A DNA stretch of 64,000 bases from Pseudomonas berkeleyensis. GTDB taxonomy: Bacteria; Pseudomonadota; Gammaproteobacteria; Pseudomonadales; Pseudomonadaceae. Of the stretch, positions 38,747 through 48,783 are shown one piece after another. A program made the translations under genes and the position numbers. The stretch covers positions 4,462,501 to 4,526,500 of the forward strand of contig NZ_CP059139.1 of the NCBI RefSeq assembly GCF_014109765.1, given 5' to 3'. Under the pieces are notes generated by a model. It did not search any database, was not told the origin of the DNA, and saw nothing but the letters and a program-made list of their open reading frames with translations. The first letter of the stretch is position 1. The number at the start of each line of letters is the position of its first letter.

Positions 38747-39928
38747 ATGCAAGACGTCGTCATCGTTGCCGCCACCCGCACCGCCATCGGCAGCTTCCAG
38801 GGCAGCCTGGCCGAGATTCCCGCACCGGAACTCGGCGCCATCGTGATCAAGCGCCTGCTGGAGCAGACCGGCCTCGACGGCGCCCAGGTCGATGAAGTGA
38901 TCCTCGGCCAGGTACTCACCGCAGGCAGTGGTCAGAACCCCGCACGCCAGGCCGTGATCCGCGCCGGCCTGCCCCACGTAGTACCCGCCATGACCCTGAA
39001 CAAGGTCTGCGGCTCGGGCCTCAAGGCGCTGCATCTGGCTGCCCAGGCCATTCGCTGCGGCGATGCCGAGGTGATCATCGCCGGCGGTATGGAAAACATG
39101 AGCCTGTCGCCCTACGTGCTGCCAAAAGCCCGCACCGGCCTGCGCATGGGCCACGCACAGATGCTCGACAGCATGATCGTCGACGGCTTGTGGGACGCCT
39201 TCAACGACTATCACATGGGCATCACCGCCGAGAACCTGGTGGAGAAGTACGGCATCAGCCGTGAAGCCCAGGACGCCTTCGCCGCCGCCTCGCAGCAGAA
39301 GGCCGTGGCCGCCATCGAGGCCGGGCGTTTCGATGCCGAGATCACCCCGGTGCTGATCCCACAGCGCAAGGGCGACCCGATTGCGTTTGCCCGTGACGAG
39401 CAGCCGCGTGCCGGCACCACGGCCGAATCTCTGGCCAAGCTCAAACCAGCCTTCAAGAAAGACGGCAGCGTCACCGCCGGCAACGCTTCCAGCCTCAACG
39501 ACGGCGCCGCTGCCGTGCTGCTGATGAGCGCAGCCAAGGCGCAGGCGCTGGGCCTCCCGGTGCTGGCGAAGATCGCTGGTTACGCCAATGCCGGCGTCGA
39601 CCCGGCGATCATGGGCATCGGCCCGGTGTCGGCCACCCGTCGCTGCCTGGACAAAGCCGGCTGGAGCCTGGCTGATCTCGACCTGATCGAAGCCAACGAA
39701 GCCTTCGCCGCCCAGGCGCTGTCGGTCGGCCAGGAACTGGGCTGGGACGCCGACAAGGTCAACGTCAATGGCGGCGCCATCGCCCTCGGCCACCCCATCG
39801 GCGCCTCGGGCTGCCGCGTGCTGGTCAGCCTGCTGCACGAGATGATCCGCCGCGATGCCAAGAAGGGCCTGGCCACCCTGTGCATTGGTGGTGGTCAAGG
39901 CGTGGCGCTGGCCATCGAGCGCGAGTAA
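38747..39928 (+). CDS. Acetyl-CoA C-acetyltransferase (thiolase)
   Basis: 393 aa biosynthetic-type thiolase. Active-site Cys88 in [15 protein letters not shown], catalytic [14 protein letters not shown] with His, and CIGGGQG with the second Cys. It condenses two acetyl-CoA to acetoacetyl-CoA or degrades it (atoB/phaA-like). The second ATG ([15 protein letters not shown]) is preferred: GAGG lies 8 nt upstream of it but only 2 nt from the first ATG at 38741. No phaB or CoA-transferase is adjacent, so the pathway is open. Confidence 0.93.
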   Translation: MQDVVIVAATRTAIGSFQGSLAEIPAPELGAIVIKRLLEQTGLDGAQVDEVILGQVLTAGSGQNPARQAVIRAGLPHVVPAMTLNKVCGSGLKALHLAAQAIRCGDAEVIIAGGMENMSLSPYVLPKARTGLRMGHAQMLDSMIVDGLWDAFNDYHMGITAENLVEKYGISREAQDAFAAASQQKAVAAIEAGRFDAEITPVLIPQRKGDPIAFARDEQPRAGTTAESLAKLKPAFKKDGSVTAGNASSLNDGAAAVLLMSAAKAQALGLPVLAKIAGYANAGVDPAIMGIGPVSATRRCLDKAGWSLADLDLIEANEAFAAQALSVGQELGWDADKVNVNGGAIALGHPIGASGCRVLVSLLHEMIRRDAKKGLATLCIGGGQGVALAIERE

Positions 39929-39940
39929 GGCGCAAGAAAA

Positions 39941-39983
39941 CGTAGGGCGGGTGCAACCAGCCACCACAGGCACCCGCCCTACG
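39941..39983. repeat. Palindromic repeat GTAGGGCGGGTG...CACCCGCCCTAC
   Basis: Inverted arms CGTAGGGCGGGTG (39941-39953) and CACCCGCCCTACG (39971-39983) with perfect 13-bp complementarity, 13 nt after the thiolase stop. Same family as 38503-38602. The remaining ~135 bp to the adenine deaminase gene hold no other element I can name. Confidence 0.8.
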
Positions 39984-40107
39984 GTGGATGTGACGCCACG
40001 AAGATATTCGATGGTGAAAAAAGCGTTTCTGCGCGGACGTTTCAGGCTGACGAAACAGCAGATTCCTGTCTCAACGGTTAGACTTTGCCTCAACCAAAGT
40101 CTGATAA

Positions 40108-41067
<960 letters not shown>

Positions 41068-41074
41068 GCAAGAG

Positions 41075-41136
41075 CGTCGCCGCTGAAGCGCCTCCCACAA
41101 TACTCACGCTCCGTGGGAGGGGCTTTGGCCGCGACG
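41075..41136. repeat. REP-like palindrome (GCCGCG...GTGGGAGG family)
   Basis: CGTCGCCGCTGAAGCGCCTC at the left mirrors GGGGCTTTGGCCGCGACG at the right, with CCTCCCAC/GTGGGAGG as the inner arms. This is the common Pseudomonas REP pattern and sits between convergent genes. Confidence 0.75.
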
Positions 41137-41140
41137 TCTC

Positions 41141-41677
41141 TCAATGCTCCGAGAGCTTGCGCCGCCTACCGGTGACCATCGACAACGGCAGGTTCTCGCG
41201 CAGCCGATAGCTCTCGAACAAGGCGGCGGCGATATGCAGGCCCACCAGCGCCATCAGGCCGTTGGCACAGAGCTCGTGGATTTGCAGCGGCAGATCTGCG
41301 CCCCAGAAGTAATCGACCTCCTCCATGAGAAAGCCGGTCACACCCAGGCCGAGCATCAGCGCCATCATCAGGATCATCACCAGCGCGCCCAACGGCGAAT
41401 GCCCGAGGCGGTGATATGGCTGCCCGGAAATCAGCGCACGCAAGTGCTCGCTCAAACGCGCACGGCTTGGCCAGAAATCCGCCCAGCGCGCTGCCGGGGT
41501 ACCGACGAAGCCCCACACCAGGCGAACCACCAGCCAGGCCACGGCGTAGTAACCGAACCAGCGGTGCCAGTTCTCGCCCTCTTCGGTAAAGAAGTAGTTG
41601 GCCAGGAAAGCGCCGGCCAGGGACCAGTGGAACAGGCGCACCACTGGATCCCACAGGCGTATGGTCGGGGCGTTCAT
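41141..41677 (-). CDS. Cytochrome b561-type membrane protein
   Basis: 178 aa with four predicted membrane helices. Histidines on the helices (RLFHWSLAGAFL, WHRWFGYYAVAW, LQIHELCANGLMALVGLHIA) are placed as the bis-His haem ligands of the cytochrome b561/Ni-Fe hydrogenase b-subunit family. It would move electrons between quinols and a periplasmic acceptor. Its ATG overlaps the PepSY gene stop (TGATG), so they form a pair at the 3' end of the metal cluster. Confidence 0.88.
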   Translation of the reverse strand: MNAPTIRLWDPVVRLFHWSLAGAFLANYFFTEEGENWHRWFGYYAVAWLVVRLVWGFVGTPAARWADFWPSRARLSEHLRALISGQPYHRLGHSPLGALVMILMMALMLGLGVTGFLMEEVDYFWGADLPLQIHELCANGLMALVGLHIAAALFESYRLRENLPLSMVTGRRRKLSEH

Positions 41678-41943
41678 CAGCTTTCCACGTTGCTCTTGAC
41701 GGCATCACCACTGACCGGGTCGAAGTAGATCTCGACCTTTTTGCCGTCCTTGTTGAAACCGTAGATTTCGTAGCAGTTGCCGCCGGTGACCTTGAACTTC
41801 TTGATCTCGTAACCCTGAGCCTTGAGATCGGCCTGGAACTTGTCCTGATCCTGCCACTGCGACTTGTCGGCGGTGGTGCATTGAGTCGCGGCGAAAGTCA
41901 GCGGGCTGGCCAGAACCAGGGACAGCAGAAGCAGTTTGCGCAT
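41677..41943 (-). CDS. Small periplasmic PepSY domain protein
   Basis: 88 aa: signal peptide (MRKLLLLSLVLASPLTFA), then a single PepSY-like domain (DLKAQGYEIKKFKVTGGNCY, then YFDPVSGDAV). Two cysteines (in TQCTT and GNCYE) could form a disulphide. PepSY proteins often accompany b-type cytochromes, as here. Exact role unknown. Confidence 0.85.
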   Translation of the reverse strand: MRKLLLLSLVLASPLTFAATQCTTADKSQWQDQDKFQADLKAQGYEIKKFKVTGGNCYEIYGFNKDGKKVEIYFDPVSGDAVKSNVES

Positions 41944-42068
41944 GATCGAATCCTCTTCGGTGCAGGGAAGTGTGTCTGCGGGGACTACTCTCGCGCCTGA
42001 AGCTTAAGGTTCTATTAGCGCGCGCAAAGTCGTAGCGCCCTCGCACCTGTGGAGAGAGGGTTAGGGCT

Positions 42069-42095
42069 GCCCCTCTCCCATGAATGGGAGAGGGG
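42069..42095. terminator. Hairpin after the copper receptor gene
   Basis: Perfect 11-bp arms GCCCCTCTCCC/GGGAGAGGGGC around ATGAAT. It lies 18 nt past the minus-strand receptor stop. No T-run follows, so it could be an intergenic repeat that also limits read-through to the PepSY gene. The rest of 41944-42113 shows nothing else. Confidence 0.55.
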
Positions 42096-42113
42096 CGCAA
42101 AAGCACTGAAGCT

Positions 42114-44204
42114 TTAGAAGTCGAAATCGACCTTGGCCCAGAAGGTACGCCCCGGCTCGTCGATGCGGGTCTCGGCCGGGAAGCCGAAGCCCGCGTCACC
42201 CGCCAGGTTGAGGTGCTCGGTGTAGTTCTTATCGAGCAGGTTATCCACCCCAGCGCTGAGCTTGACCTGCTGGCTGACGCGATAAGCACCGTTGAGCGAG
42301 AGCACACCGAAGCCGGCGCTGTCGGCAAAGTCCTGCCCTACCACGTTGCCACGCCCTTCGGCGATGCGGCCCTGGCCATCGACCACACGCCACAGAGCGC
42401 CGACGCTCCAGTCATCACGCTGGTAAGTCAGGCCCAGGCGCGCCTCCAGCGGCGGCATCTGCGGCAGCGCCTCTCCGTCACTGCTGTTCTTACCCCAGGC
42501 GTAGGCCAGTGTGGCGTCGGCCTTCCAGTTGGAATCGAAGGCGTAGGCCACGCCCAGCTCGCCTCCCATGATGCGCGCATCGACGTTGTCGGCCTGCGTG
42601 CTCATGCCACGGTAGTCGAACAGAATGTAGTCGCGGATCTGCCCGGCATAGGCAGAGGCCCAGGCCTGCAGCTTGTCGTCCTGATACTGGATACCGATAT
42701 CGAGTTGGGTGGTCTTCTCCGGCTTGATGCCGTCGAACGCGTTGTCCGCGCCAGTCGGGCCATTGAGGCCAGCGGAGAACAGCTCCCAGTAGTCGGGGAA
42801 ACGCTGCACATGGCCAATACCGGCATAGACGGTGGTCGGCGAGCCGGACAGGTCGTGCTCGTAGCGCACGAAACCGCTGGGCAGGGTATCGGCGCGGGTT
42901 TCGCCCGCCGTCGGGTTGGGCGTCGACATGCCCATCATGTTGCTGAAGTTCTGCCGATAGTCCTTGGCCGAGGCCCGATCCAGGCGTGCACCGGAGATCA
43001 GCCGATCACGTTCGGCCAGGCTCCAGGTGGCTTCGGCGAATACACCGTAATTGTGCATCAGCGCGTCCTTGTCCCAGGGGAAGCGATCAGCATCGACATA
43101 GGGCATGCCCATCATGCCGCCGCTGGAACTGCGCTGGCGGTGCTCGCTGCGCTGCGCATCGACACCGGTGATCAGCTCGACGTCTTCCCACTTCCAGGTC
43201 GCGGCCAGGCGTGCACCCAGGGTGCGGCGGTCGACCTGCGCCGCCATCGGCCCGGCCATCATGCTGGTCGGGTCAGGCACGCGCAGGCGGAAGTTGTCCA
43301 TGATGTGGTCGGCGTAGTTGTAGTAGACCTTGGCTTCGACCTTATCCAGCACACCGCCAAGGTTGCTGCGCTCGATGCGTAGGCCGAGGCTTTCGCGCTT
43401 GAACTGGGTGCCGTCCATGCCTCGGCCACCGTAGCGCGCTTCACCATCGCCACGGCCGGCACTGAGTTCGATCAGGGTATCGGCATCCGGCGTCCAGCCC
43501 AGGGCCACGTCGCCGTTCCACTTGTCCCAGCGCGAGGCGATGGTGTCGCCGTCACCGTTGTCGTAATCGTCCGAGTGCGAGCGGTTGCCCATTACCCGCA
43601 GGTAGCCCTGCTCGCCGCCGACGGCGCCATCCAGCACTTGATCGAAACGGCCGTTGGAGCCCGCCAGCACACTGGCATGCAGACGCGCGCCCAGCTCGCC
43701 GAAACGCTCCGGCTCACGCTCGAAACGCACCACGCCCGCCGAAGCGCCTGGTCCCCAAATCACGGTTTGCGGGCCCTTGGTCACGGTCAGCAAGTCGAAG
43801 GTTTCCGGGGAGATGTAGGAACTGGGTGCGTCCATCCGCCCAGGGCAGGCGCCGATCATCTGCCCACCATCGGTGAGCAGTAGCAGGCGCGAACCGAACA
43901 GGCCACGCAGCACCGGATCGCTGTTGCTGCCGCCGCTGCGAATCGCGGAGAAACCGGGAATGGTCTTGAGGTAGTCGGCTGCATCACTGGCCGGCACGGG
44001 CTGGCGTGCATCCTTGGGATCAGCCACCACGGTCAGCGGTGAGCTTTGCTGGATCGCCGTGATCACGCTGGGCGGCAGTTCGTGCACATGCTCCTCGGCA
44101 GCCTGCAGTGCAGTCATGGAACACAGGCCGCAGGCGACGGCCAGGGCGGACAAGGGAAAACGCGAGCGCACGGAAGCGGCGCCCGAAACGAAGGAAACGG
44201 ACAT
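42114..44204 (-). CDS. oprC: TonB-dependent copper receptor, OprC-like
   Basis: 696 aa outer-membrane receptor. Export signal (LSALAVACGLCSMTALQA), plug domain (DYLKTIPGFSAIRSGGSNSD, LRGLFGSRLLLLTDGG) with GACPGRMD, and a 22-strand barrel ending in aromatic FWAKVDFDF. OprC of P. aeruginosa binds copper with Met and Cys residues; here GACPGRMD and methionine clusters (MMAGPM, GGMMGMPYVDADRF, NMMGMS) are consistent with that. The name follows overall resemblance plus the PCu(A)C neighbour. Confidence 0.9.
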   Translation of the reverse strand: MSVSFVSGAASVRSRFPLSALAVACGLCSMTALQAAEEHVHELPPSVITAIQQSSPLTVVADPKDARQPVPASDAADYLKTIPGFSAIRSGGSNSDPVLRGLFGSRLLLLTDGGQMIGACPGRMDAPSSYISPETFDLLTVTKGPQTVIWGPGASAGVVRFEREPERFGELGARLHASVLAGSNGRFDQVLDGAVGGEQGYLRVMGNRSHSDDYDNGDGDTIASRWDKWNGDVALGWTPDADTLIELSAGRGDGEARYGGRGMDGTQFKRESLGLRIERSNLGGVLDKVEAKVYYNYADHIMDNFRLRVPDPTSMMAGPMAAQVDRRTLGARLAATWKWEDVELITGVDAQRSEHRQRSSSGGMMGMPYVDADRFPWDKDALMHNYGVFAEATWSLAERDRLISGARLDRASAKDYRQNFSNMMGMSTPNPTAGETRADTLPSGFVRYEHDLSGSPTTVYAGIGHVQRFPDYWELFSAGLNGPTGADNAFDGIKPEKTTQLDIGIQYQDDKLQAWASAYAGQIRDYILFDYRGMSTQADNVDARIMGGELGVAYAFDSNWKADATLAYAWGKNSSDGEALPQMPPLEARLGLTYQRDDWSVGALWRVVDGQGRIAEGRGNVVGQDFADSAGFGVLSLNGAYRVSQQVKLSAGVDNLLDKNYTEHLNLAGDAGFGFPAETRIDEPGRTFWAKVDFDF

Positions 44205-44266
44205 GCGGATACCTGAAAAGTCGATTTGCGAAGAGGCCAGATAACGGCCTCATGGAAATGCTGAGT

Positions 44267-44641
44267 TCAGGCGCGCATGGGCGGTGCGCGTGACAGCGCA
44301 TGAGGAAAGTGGGCACCTGGCAGCGGCTGCGCCGGTAACGCCAGGGCGACGTCACGAGACGACTCCAGGCGGCTCGCGGCCATCGAGCAGGTGTCGGCCA
44401 GCACAGGGCAATGCGAGAGCAGCGAACAGTAGCCGCAGGCATCCACCTGCAACACTGGGCTGGAGTTGCCCGCTGGGGCCGGCACACTAGCGGCCCCGTC
44501 ATGACAGCTGAGTTCGCTCAGCCAGCGCCAGTCAGCCGGCTCGGCACGCAGTTGCGACGCCAGAGGCGCCAGAACGATGAGGACGAACGCCAGCAGCCCC
44601 AGCTGGGCAGCGAAGGTTCGTCTGCGTGCCGTGAACATCAT
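44267..44641 (-). CDS. DUF2946 family protein (first of two)
   Basis: 124 aa. An N-terminal hydrophobic segment (LGLLAFVLIVLAPLASQL) may be an uncleaved anchor or signal. The centre has a cysteine-rich motif DACGYCSLLSHCPVL at about residues 67-81, which is the DUF2946 hallmark. A proline-rich tail follows. DUF2946 genes occur almost only beside copper/TonB genes. It starts at the last base of the PCu(A)C stop and precedes oprC. An ATG one codon later is equally possible. Confidence 0.82.
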   Translation of the reverse strand: MMFTARRRTFAAQLGLLAFVLIVLAPLASQLRAEPADWRWLSELSCHDGAASVPAPAGNSSPVLQVDACGYCSLLSHCPVLADTCSMAASRLESSRDVALALPAQPLPGAHFPHALSRAPPMRA

Positions 44642-45135
44642 CAGTGCTGGTGCTTGCCTGCGTCATGACCGGCGGCATGATCGTGCCCCTCCGGCACATC
44701 TTTCTGCACGGCGACCTCGACCTCGACAGCACCGGCTTTCTCGAAGGTGAGGGTCAGCGGGAAGCGCTCACCATCCTTGGCCTGCTGCTTCAGGTTGAAC
44801 AGCATGACGTGATAGCCCATGGGCTCGAACTTCACCTCGCCACCGGCGGGGATGGCCACATCCTGCACCTGCTGCATCTTCATCACGCCATCGGCATGCA
44901 CGTGCTCGTGCAGCTCGGCTTTGCCGGCCACCGGCGTGCTGACGCTGAGCAGGCGATCAGCCTCGCTGCCCTTGTTGTGCACCACGAAGTAAGCAGCGGC
45001 AGTCGGCGCCACCGGCGGCATCTCGCGCGACCAGGGATGGTCGATATGCAGTTGGCCAACTTCGTATTCATGCGCCTGGGCCAGCAGCGCAGGCAGCAGC
45101 AGGGTCAGGCCGAGCAGGGTTTTCTTCAGGGTCAT
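44641..45135 (-). CDS. PCu(A)C periplasmic copper chaperone
   Basis: 164 aa with a signal peptide (MTLKKTLLGLTLLLPALLAQ). The cupredoxin-like PCu(A)C domain has the Cu(I) ligands HEHVHADGVMKMQQ and later MGYHVM. A C-terminal His-rich tail (VPEGHDHAAGHDAGKHQH) may bind extra copper. It supplies copper to oxidase assembly factors or buffers periplasmic copper. AAGGAGGTAAT ribosome site is excellent and fixes the start. Confidence 0.93.
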   Translation of the reverse strand: MTLKKTLLGLTLLLPALLAQAHEYEVGQLHIDHPWSREMPPVAPTAAAYFVVHNKGSEADRLLSVSTPVAGKAELHEHVHADGVMKMQQVQDVAIPAGGEVKFEPMGYHVMLFNLKQQAKDGERFPLTLTFEKAGAVEVEVAVQKDVPEGHDHAAGHDAGKHQH

Positions 45136-45167
45136 GGGTATTACCTCCTTGGGGGAAAACGAAAACA

Positions 45168-47201
45168 TCAGAAATCCAGGGTCAAACCGGCGTACAGCGC
45201 GCGGCCGTCGCCCGGTGCATGCAGGGATTGGGCAACGCCCGCAGTGCTGTCGTACCACACGTATTCGTAGTAGCGGTTGGTGACGTTCTTCATCTGCACA
45301 TCGACGCTGACCGTCTCGCTGACACGGTATTCGGCACCGAGGTTGAGCAAGGTGTAGCGACCATACTCGCCCGTGGTGTTGGTGCGTTCCAGGTAGTAGT
45401 CGCTCTGGCCGTTGACCCAGGCGCTGAGCTTGAGCTTGGCGCTGGCCTGATAATCGGCGCCCAGGGCGTAGAGATGATGCGGTACGTGATCCATTTCCTT
45501 GCCCTTGCTCGCCGGCAGATTGGGGCTCGGTTCGAGTATCTCGGAGAACTGCCGCGAGTAGGACAACCAGATGCGCGCCAGGTCGCTCGGGTACAGGTTG
45601 AGCTGCACGTCGTAACCACGGCGTAGGGTCTCGCCGACGTTCTCCGAATCACCGACGGCATCGTTGAGCTTGCGCTGCACCTCGTCGGTGGCGTGCTGCT
45701 CCCAGTAGGCCACGCGGCCATCGAGCCAGGCCACCGGGCTGAACTTGATGCCGGTTTCCCAGCCTTCGTTGATCGATGGCTTGAGGTCATCGGCCTGGCC
45801 CGCCAGCTTGTAGGCGCCGGAGCCGACGCCGACCTGGAAGGTGCGCCCCCAGTTGGCGTAGAAGCTGGCTTCCTTCCAGGGCGAGTAAACCAGGCTGAAT
45901 TTGGGCTGGCGGATGCTGCCGTAGTCGTTGGCGCTGGCGCGCTCGCCGGTCAGTTCGTTGCGATAGTCACCCTCGATGCGGTCGACACGATAGGCCGGGA
46001 TCAGCTTGAGGCTTTCCCAGGGCTCGATCACTGCCTGCACGTAAACACCGGTGGTGGTCAGATCGAACACCTGATCGCGAGTCTGCGCAGTGCGCACACG
46101 GCTAACCGTCGCATAGCGCTCGCTGACCACCTCCTGGCGCTGGATATCGGCACCGCCTTCCAAGGCAAAGTCATGCAGGCCACTGACCACCGGGCGCCAA
46201 GTCAGGCTGCTGATGGCACCGTATTGATCCTCGTCGTTGAAGCGCTCCTGCTGACCGACAGTGCGCCAGTAACGTACCCAACGACGATCCTTGAAGTGGT
46301 TGTAGTAGGCCTTGCTCGACCAGGCCAGATTCTCGGCGACATCCGTATCCAGATGCAGACTGAGCTGATCCATGCTGCGCTCACCCTTGTCGGTGGCGTT
46401 GCTGGCATAGGACTGGCGCGGATGACCATGAGCATCGGCATGACTCAGGTAGCCGGACTCCAGCGCCTCGCCTTCGTAGTGGCGGGCGATCAGCCCGGCG
46501 CGCCAGCCGGCATCGGCGGTGTAGAACCACTTGCCGGCGAAGCTCTGGCGTTCGGCATCGGCGTGATCGCGGTAGCCGCCACTCTTCTGGTAGGCGACGA
46601 AGTAGTTCTGTGACCAGTTGCCTGTCTCGATGCCTTTTACCAGTTGCAGCTCCTGGGTATCGAAGCTGCCACTGCGCAGGCGCAGCTTGCCTTCGTCGCC
46701 GCCGATGCGGGTGTTGATGCTGGCATTGCCGGCGATGTTGTGCAGGCCGTAGCGCGGGTCGTTGGTGCCGCGCACCACTTCGATGTCTTCGATATCCAGC
46801 GGGAACACCATGTCGATGAACGGCATGTTGCCGTCATTGGTATTGCTCGGGATGCCATCGATCAACAGCTTCACCGCGTTGACCTCGCCCTCGCCGTTGA
46901 AGCCACGAAACGACAACTTGCCGGAGGTGGTGCCCTGGTTGAACTGGGTCAGCATCACCCCCGGCACGCGGTTGAACAGCTCCCAGCTGTACTGCACGGG
47001 TTGTTTTTCCAGCACGTCACTGCCGACGTAATCCACCGAGCTGAGTACGTTGTAGCTCGACAGCGGCCCTTTTTCCTCACCGGTGACAGTGACGGTGCCC
47101 AGTGCCAGGGTGCTGTCGGCCAGAGCGGGAATGGCCTGCAGACCGAGGGCCAGTGCAGCAAGGTGAATAGAGTGTTTAAGCGTTTTTTGCGTCACTTGCA
47201 T
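45168..47201 (-). CDS. TonB-dependent receptor of unknown metal or chelate
   Basis: 677 aa from MQVTQKTLKHSIH. Signal peptide to about ALA, a plug (SSYNVLSSVDYVGSDVLEKQ, LLIDGIPSNTNDGN, IEDIEVVRGTNDPRYGLHN) and a C-terminal barrel ending GLTLDF. An external loop contains SHADAHGHPRQ, a histidine-rich stretch that could bind metal. It resembles siderophore/metallophore receptors; its position between a PCu(A)C gene and a PepSY-TM gene suggests a copper- or zinc-related ligand. A longer in-frame start gives no signal peptide and is rejected. Confidence 0.85.
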   Translation of the reverse strand: MQVTQKTLKHSIHLAALALGLQAIPALADSTLALGTVTVTGEEKGPLSSYNVLSSVDYVGSDVLEKQPVQYSWELFNRVPGVMLTQFNQGTTSGKLSFRGFNGEGEVNAVKLLIDGIPSNTNDGNMPFIDMVFPLDIEDIEVVRGTNDPRYGLHNIAGNASINTRIGGDEGKLRLRSGSFDTQELQLVKGIETGNWSQNYFVAYQKSGGYRDHADAERQSFAGKWFYTADAGWRAGLIARHYEGEALESGYLSHADAHGHPRQSYASNATDKGERSMDQLSLHLDTDVAENLAWSSKAYYNHFKDRRWVRYWRTVGQQERFNDEDQYGAISSLTWRPVVSGLHDFALEGGADIQRQEVVSERYATVSRVRTAQTRDQVFDLTTTGVYVQAVIEPWESLKLIPAYRVDRIEGDYRNELTGERASANDYGSIRQPKFSLVYSPWKEASFYANWGRTFQVGVGSGAYKLAGQADDLKPSINEGWETGIKFSPVAWLDGRVAYWEQHATDEVQRKLNDAVGDSENVGETLRRGYDVQLNLYPSDLARIWLSYSRQFSEILEPSPNLPASKGKEMDHVPHHLYALGADYQASAKLKLSAWVNGQSDYYLERTNTTGEYGRYTLLNLGAEYRVSETVSVDVQMKNVTNRYYEYVWYDSTAGVAQSLHAPGDGRALYAGLTLDF

Positions 47202-47294
47202 GTGTTCAATTCCAGTGCGGCTGCCCGCTTCGGCAGGCGCCGCCAAAATCGGTCACGGCCAGGTATCCGAGTCGCACTTGGCCACATGAGGAGG

Positions 47295-48704
47295 TCAGGC
47301 CGAAGGTGCGCTGGCTGCCGACTGGCGGCGCCACAGGCCGAGCAGCCAATCCAGCGCCCAGACCAGCAGCAGCGAGGCACCGACCAGTGGGAAGATCACG
47401 CCGAGTACGACCATCACGCCGATGGCGGTCTTCCAGCGCGGCAGGTCGTGGCGCAGTGGAGGCACGCCGAAGCCCCCTGCCGGTCGGCGTTTCCACCACA
47501 ACACCAGGCCGCTGACGGAGCTGAAGAGGATCAACAGGCACACCGCAGCCATCAGCAGCTGGTTGACCAGGCCGAACATGCGGCCCTCGTGGATCATCAC
47601 GCCGCTTTCCACGGCTTTGGCCACCAGGCCGTAATCCTTCCAGCGCACATCGGCAAGTACCGCACCGCTGTATTGGTCGAAGTGCAGGGTGGCGTCGTTG
47701 CGCGGATCACTGGCGAACAACGCAACGGTGTACACGCCCTGCTCGCCTCGCGGCAGGCTAATGCTGTAACCGGGCTCGACACCCCGTTCGGTGGCCGTGT
47801 CGACCACATGCTGTAGCAGGCTGACAGGGGCAGTTGCGGCCTGATGCCCGGCATGCCCTTGATGCGCGGCATGCGGATCGGAAGCCGGCAGCGGCGTGAC
47901 TTCCACCGCCCAGGCCACCGTTTGCTGGCTGCTGCTGTTGAGGCTGCCGGTCAGTTGGCCGGACTTGGGCACGTCATCCCACATCGCGGCGGGAAAGTGA
48001 TTCCAGGCACCGGCGAACTGCGCGCCCCAGTAGCCCGTCCAGGTCATGCCGGTGAGCAGCATGAACAGCAGCAGTGCGCTGCCCCAGAAACCGGTCACCG
48101 CATGCAGGTCGCGCCACCACAGGCGCCCCCGTGCGTTCAGGCGCGGCCACAGCACACCCGCCCCGCTGCTGCCACGCGGCCACCACAGATACAGGCCGGA
48201 CACCACCAAGACGATGCCCCAGCCAGCGGCCAGCTCGATCAACCGGTCACCGACAGTGCCGATCAGCAGATCACCGTGCAGCTTGCGCGCCACGGCCTGC
48301 AGGTTCCACAGCGCATCCTGAGTGCCGAGAATGCTACCGCTGTAGGGATCGACGAACAGGTTCAACTCCTGGCCGTCCTGGTTGACCACGAACTGTGCAC
48401 TGCGATCCTGCGCGGCGGGTGGCAGGTACTTGCTGACCACTGCCTGCGGATAGGCTTCGCGGACGATGGCCATCTGCTGGTCGGCACTGAGTCGTTGCTC
48501 GGCGACTGGCACCTGCATCAGGTCGGCGTACATCCATGCATCGAGCTGCGGCTTGAACAGGTAGATGATCCCGGTGATCGACAGCAGGATCATGAACGGG
48601 ATCACGAACAGCCCGGCATAGAAATGCCAGCGCCAGGCCAGGTTGTAGAACGACGGGGTCGCACGCCCACGGGCAGGGGCGGCGGAGTCGGAATAAGACG
48701 CCAT
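47295..48704 (-). CDS. PepSY-associated transmembrane protein (PiuB-like)
   Basis: 469 aa. Helices near residues 28-48, ~170-190, ~215-235 and three near the C-terminus frame PepSY-like periplasmic regions (first helix: WHFYAGLFVIPFMILLSITG). A periplasmic loop near 275-290 reads SDPHAAHQGHAGHQ, His-rich. Relatives (PiuB, FpvG-type) reduce metals bound to siderophores at the inner membrane. The pairing with a TonB receptor immediately downstream fits a reductive metal-release role. Confidence 0.87.
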   Translation of the reverse strand: MASYSDSAAPARGRATPSFYNLAWRWHFYAGLFVIPFMILLSITGIIYLFKPQLDAWMYADLMQVPVAEQRLSADQQMAIVREAYPQAVVSKYLPPAAQDRSAQFVVNQDGQELNLFVDPYSGSILGTQDALWNLQAVARKLHGDLLIGTVGDRLIELAAGWGIVLVVSGLYLWWPRGSSGAGVLWPRLNARGRLWWRDLHAVTGFWGSALLLFMLLTGMTWTGYWGAQFAGAWNHFPAAMWDDVPKSGQLTGSLNSSSQQTVAWAVEVTPLPASDPHAAHQGHAGHQAATAPVSLLQHVVDTATERGVEPGYSISLPRGEQGVYTVALFASDPRNDATLHFDQYSGAVLADVRWKDYGLVAKAVESGVMIHEGRMFGLVNQLLMAAVCLLILFSSVSGLVLWWKRRPAGGFGVPPLRHDLPRWKTAIGVMVVLGVIFPLVGASLLLVWALDWLLGLWRRQSAASAPSA

Positions 48705-48783
48705 GAAGCTTTCTCCAGCCTGCCGCAGTCAATGACGCGGCGAGGCACTCGCGTGATGGAAACGCCCGGAATGGGCGCACGGA

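Noticed and set aside
38690..40093. Long antisense frame over the thiolase gene
   Set aside because: Thiolase on the plus strand has full catalytic motifs; the antisense frame has none.
42069..42095. Copper riboswitch-like hairpin
   Set aside because: It lies after the receptor gene, not before a gene start, and resembles a simple 3' hairpin.
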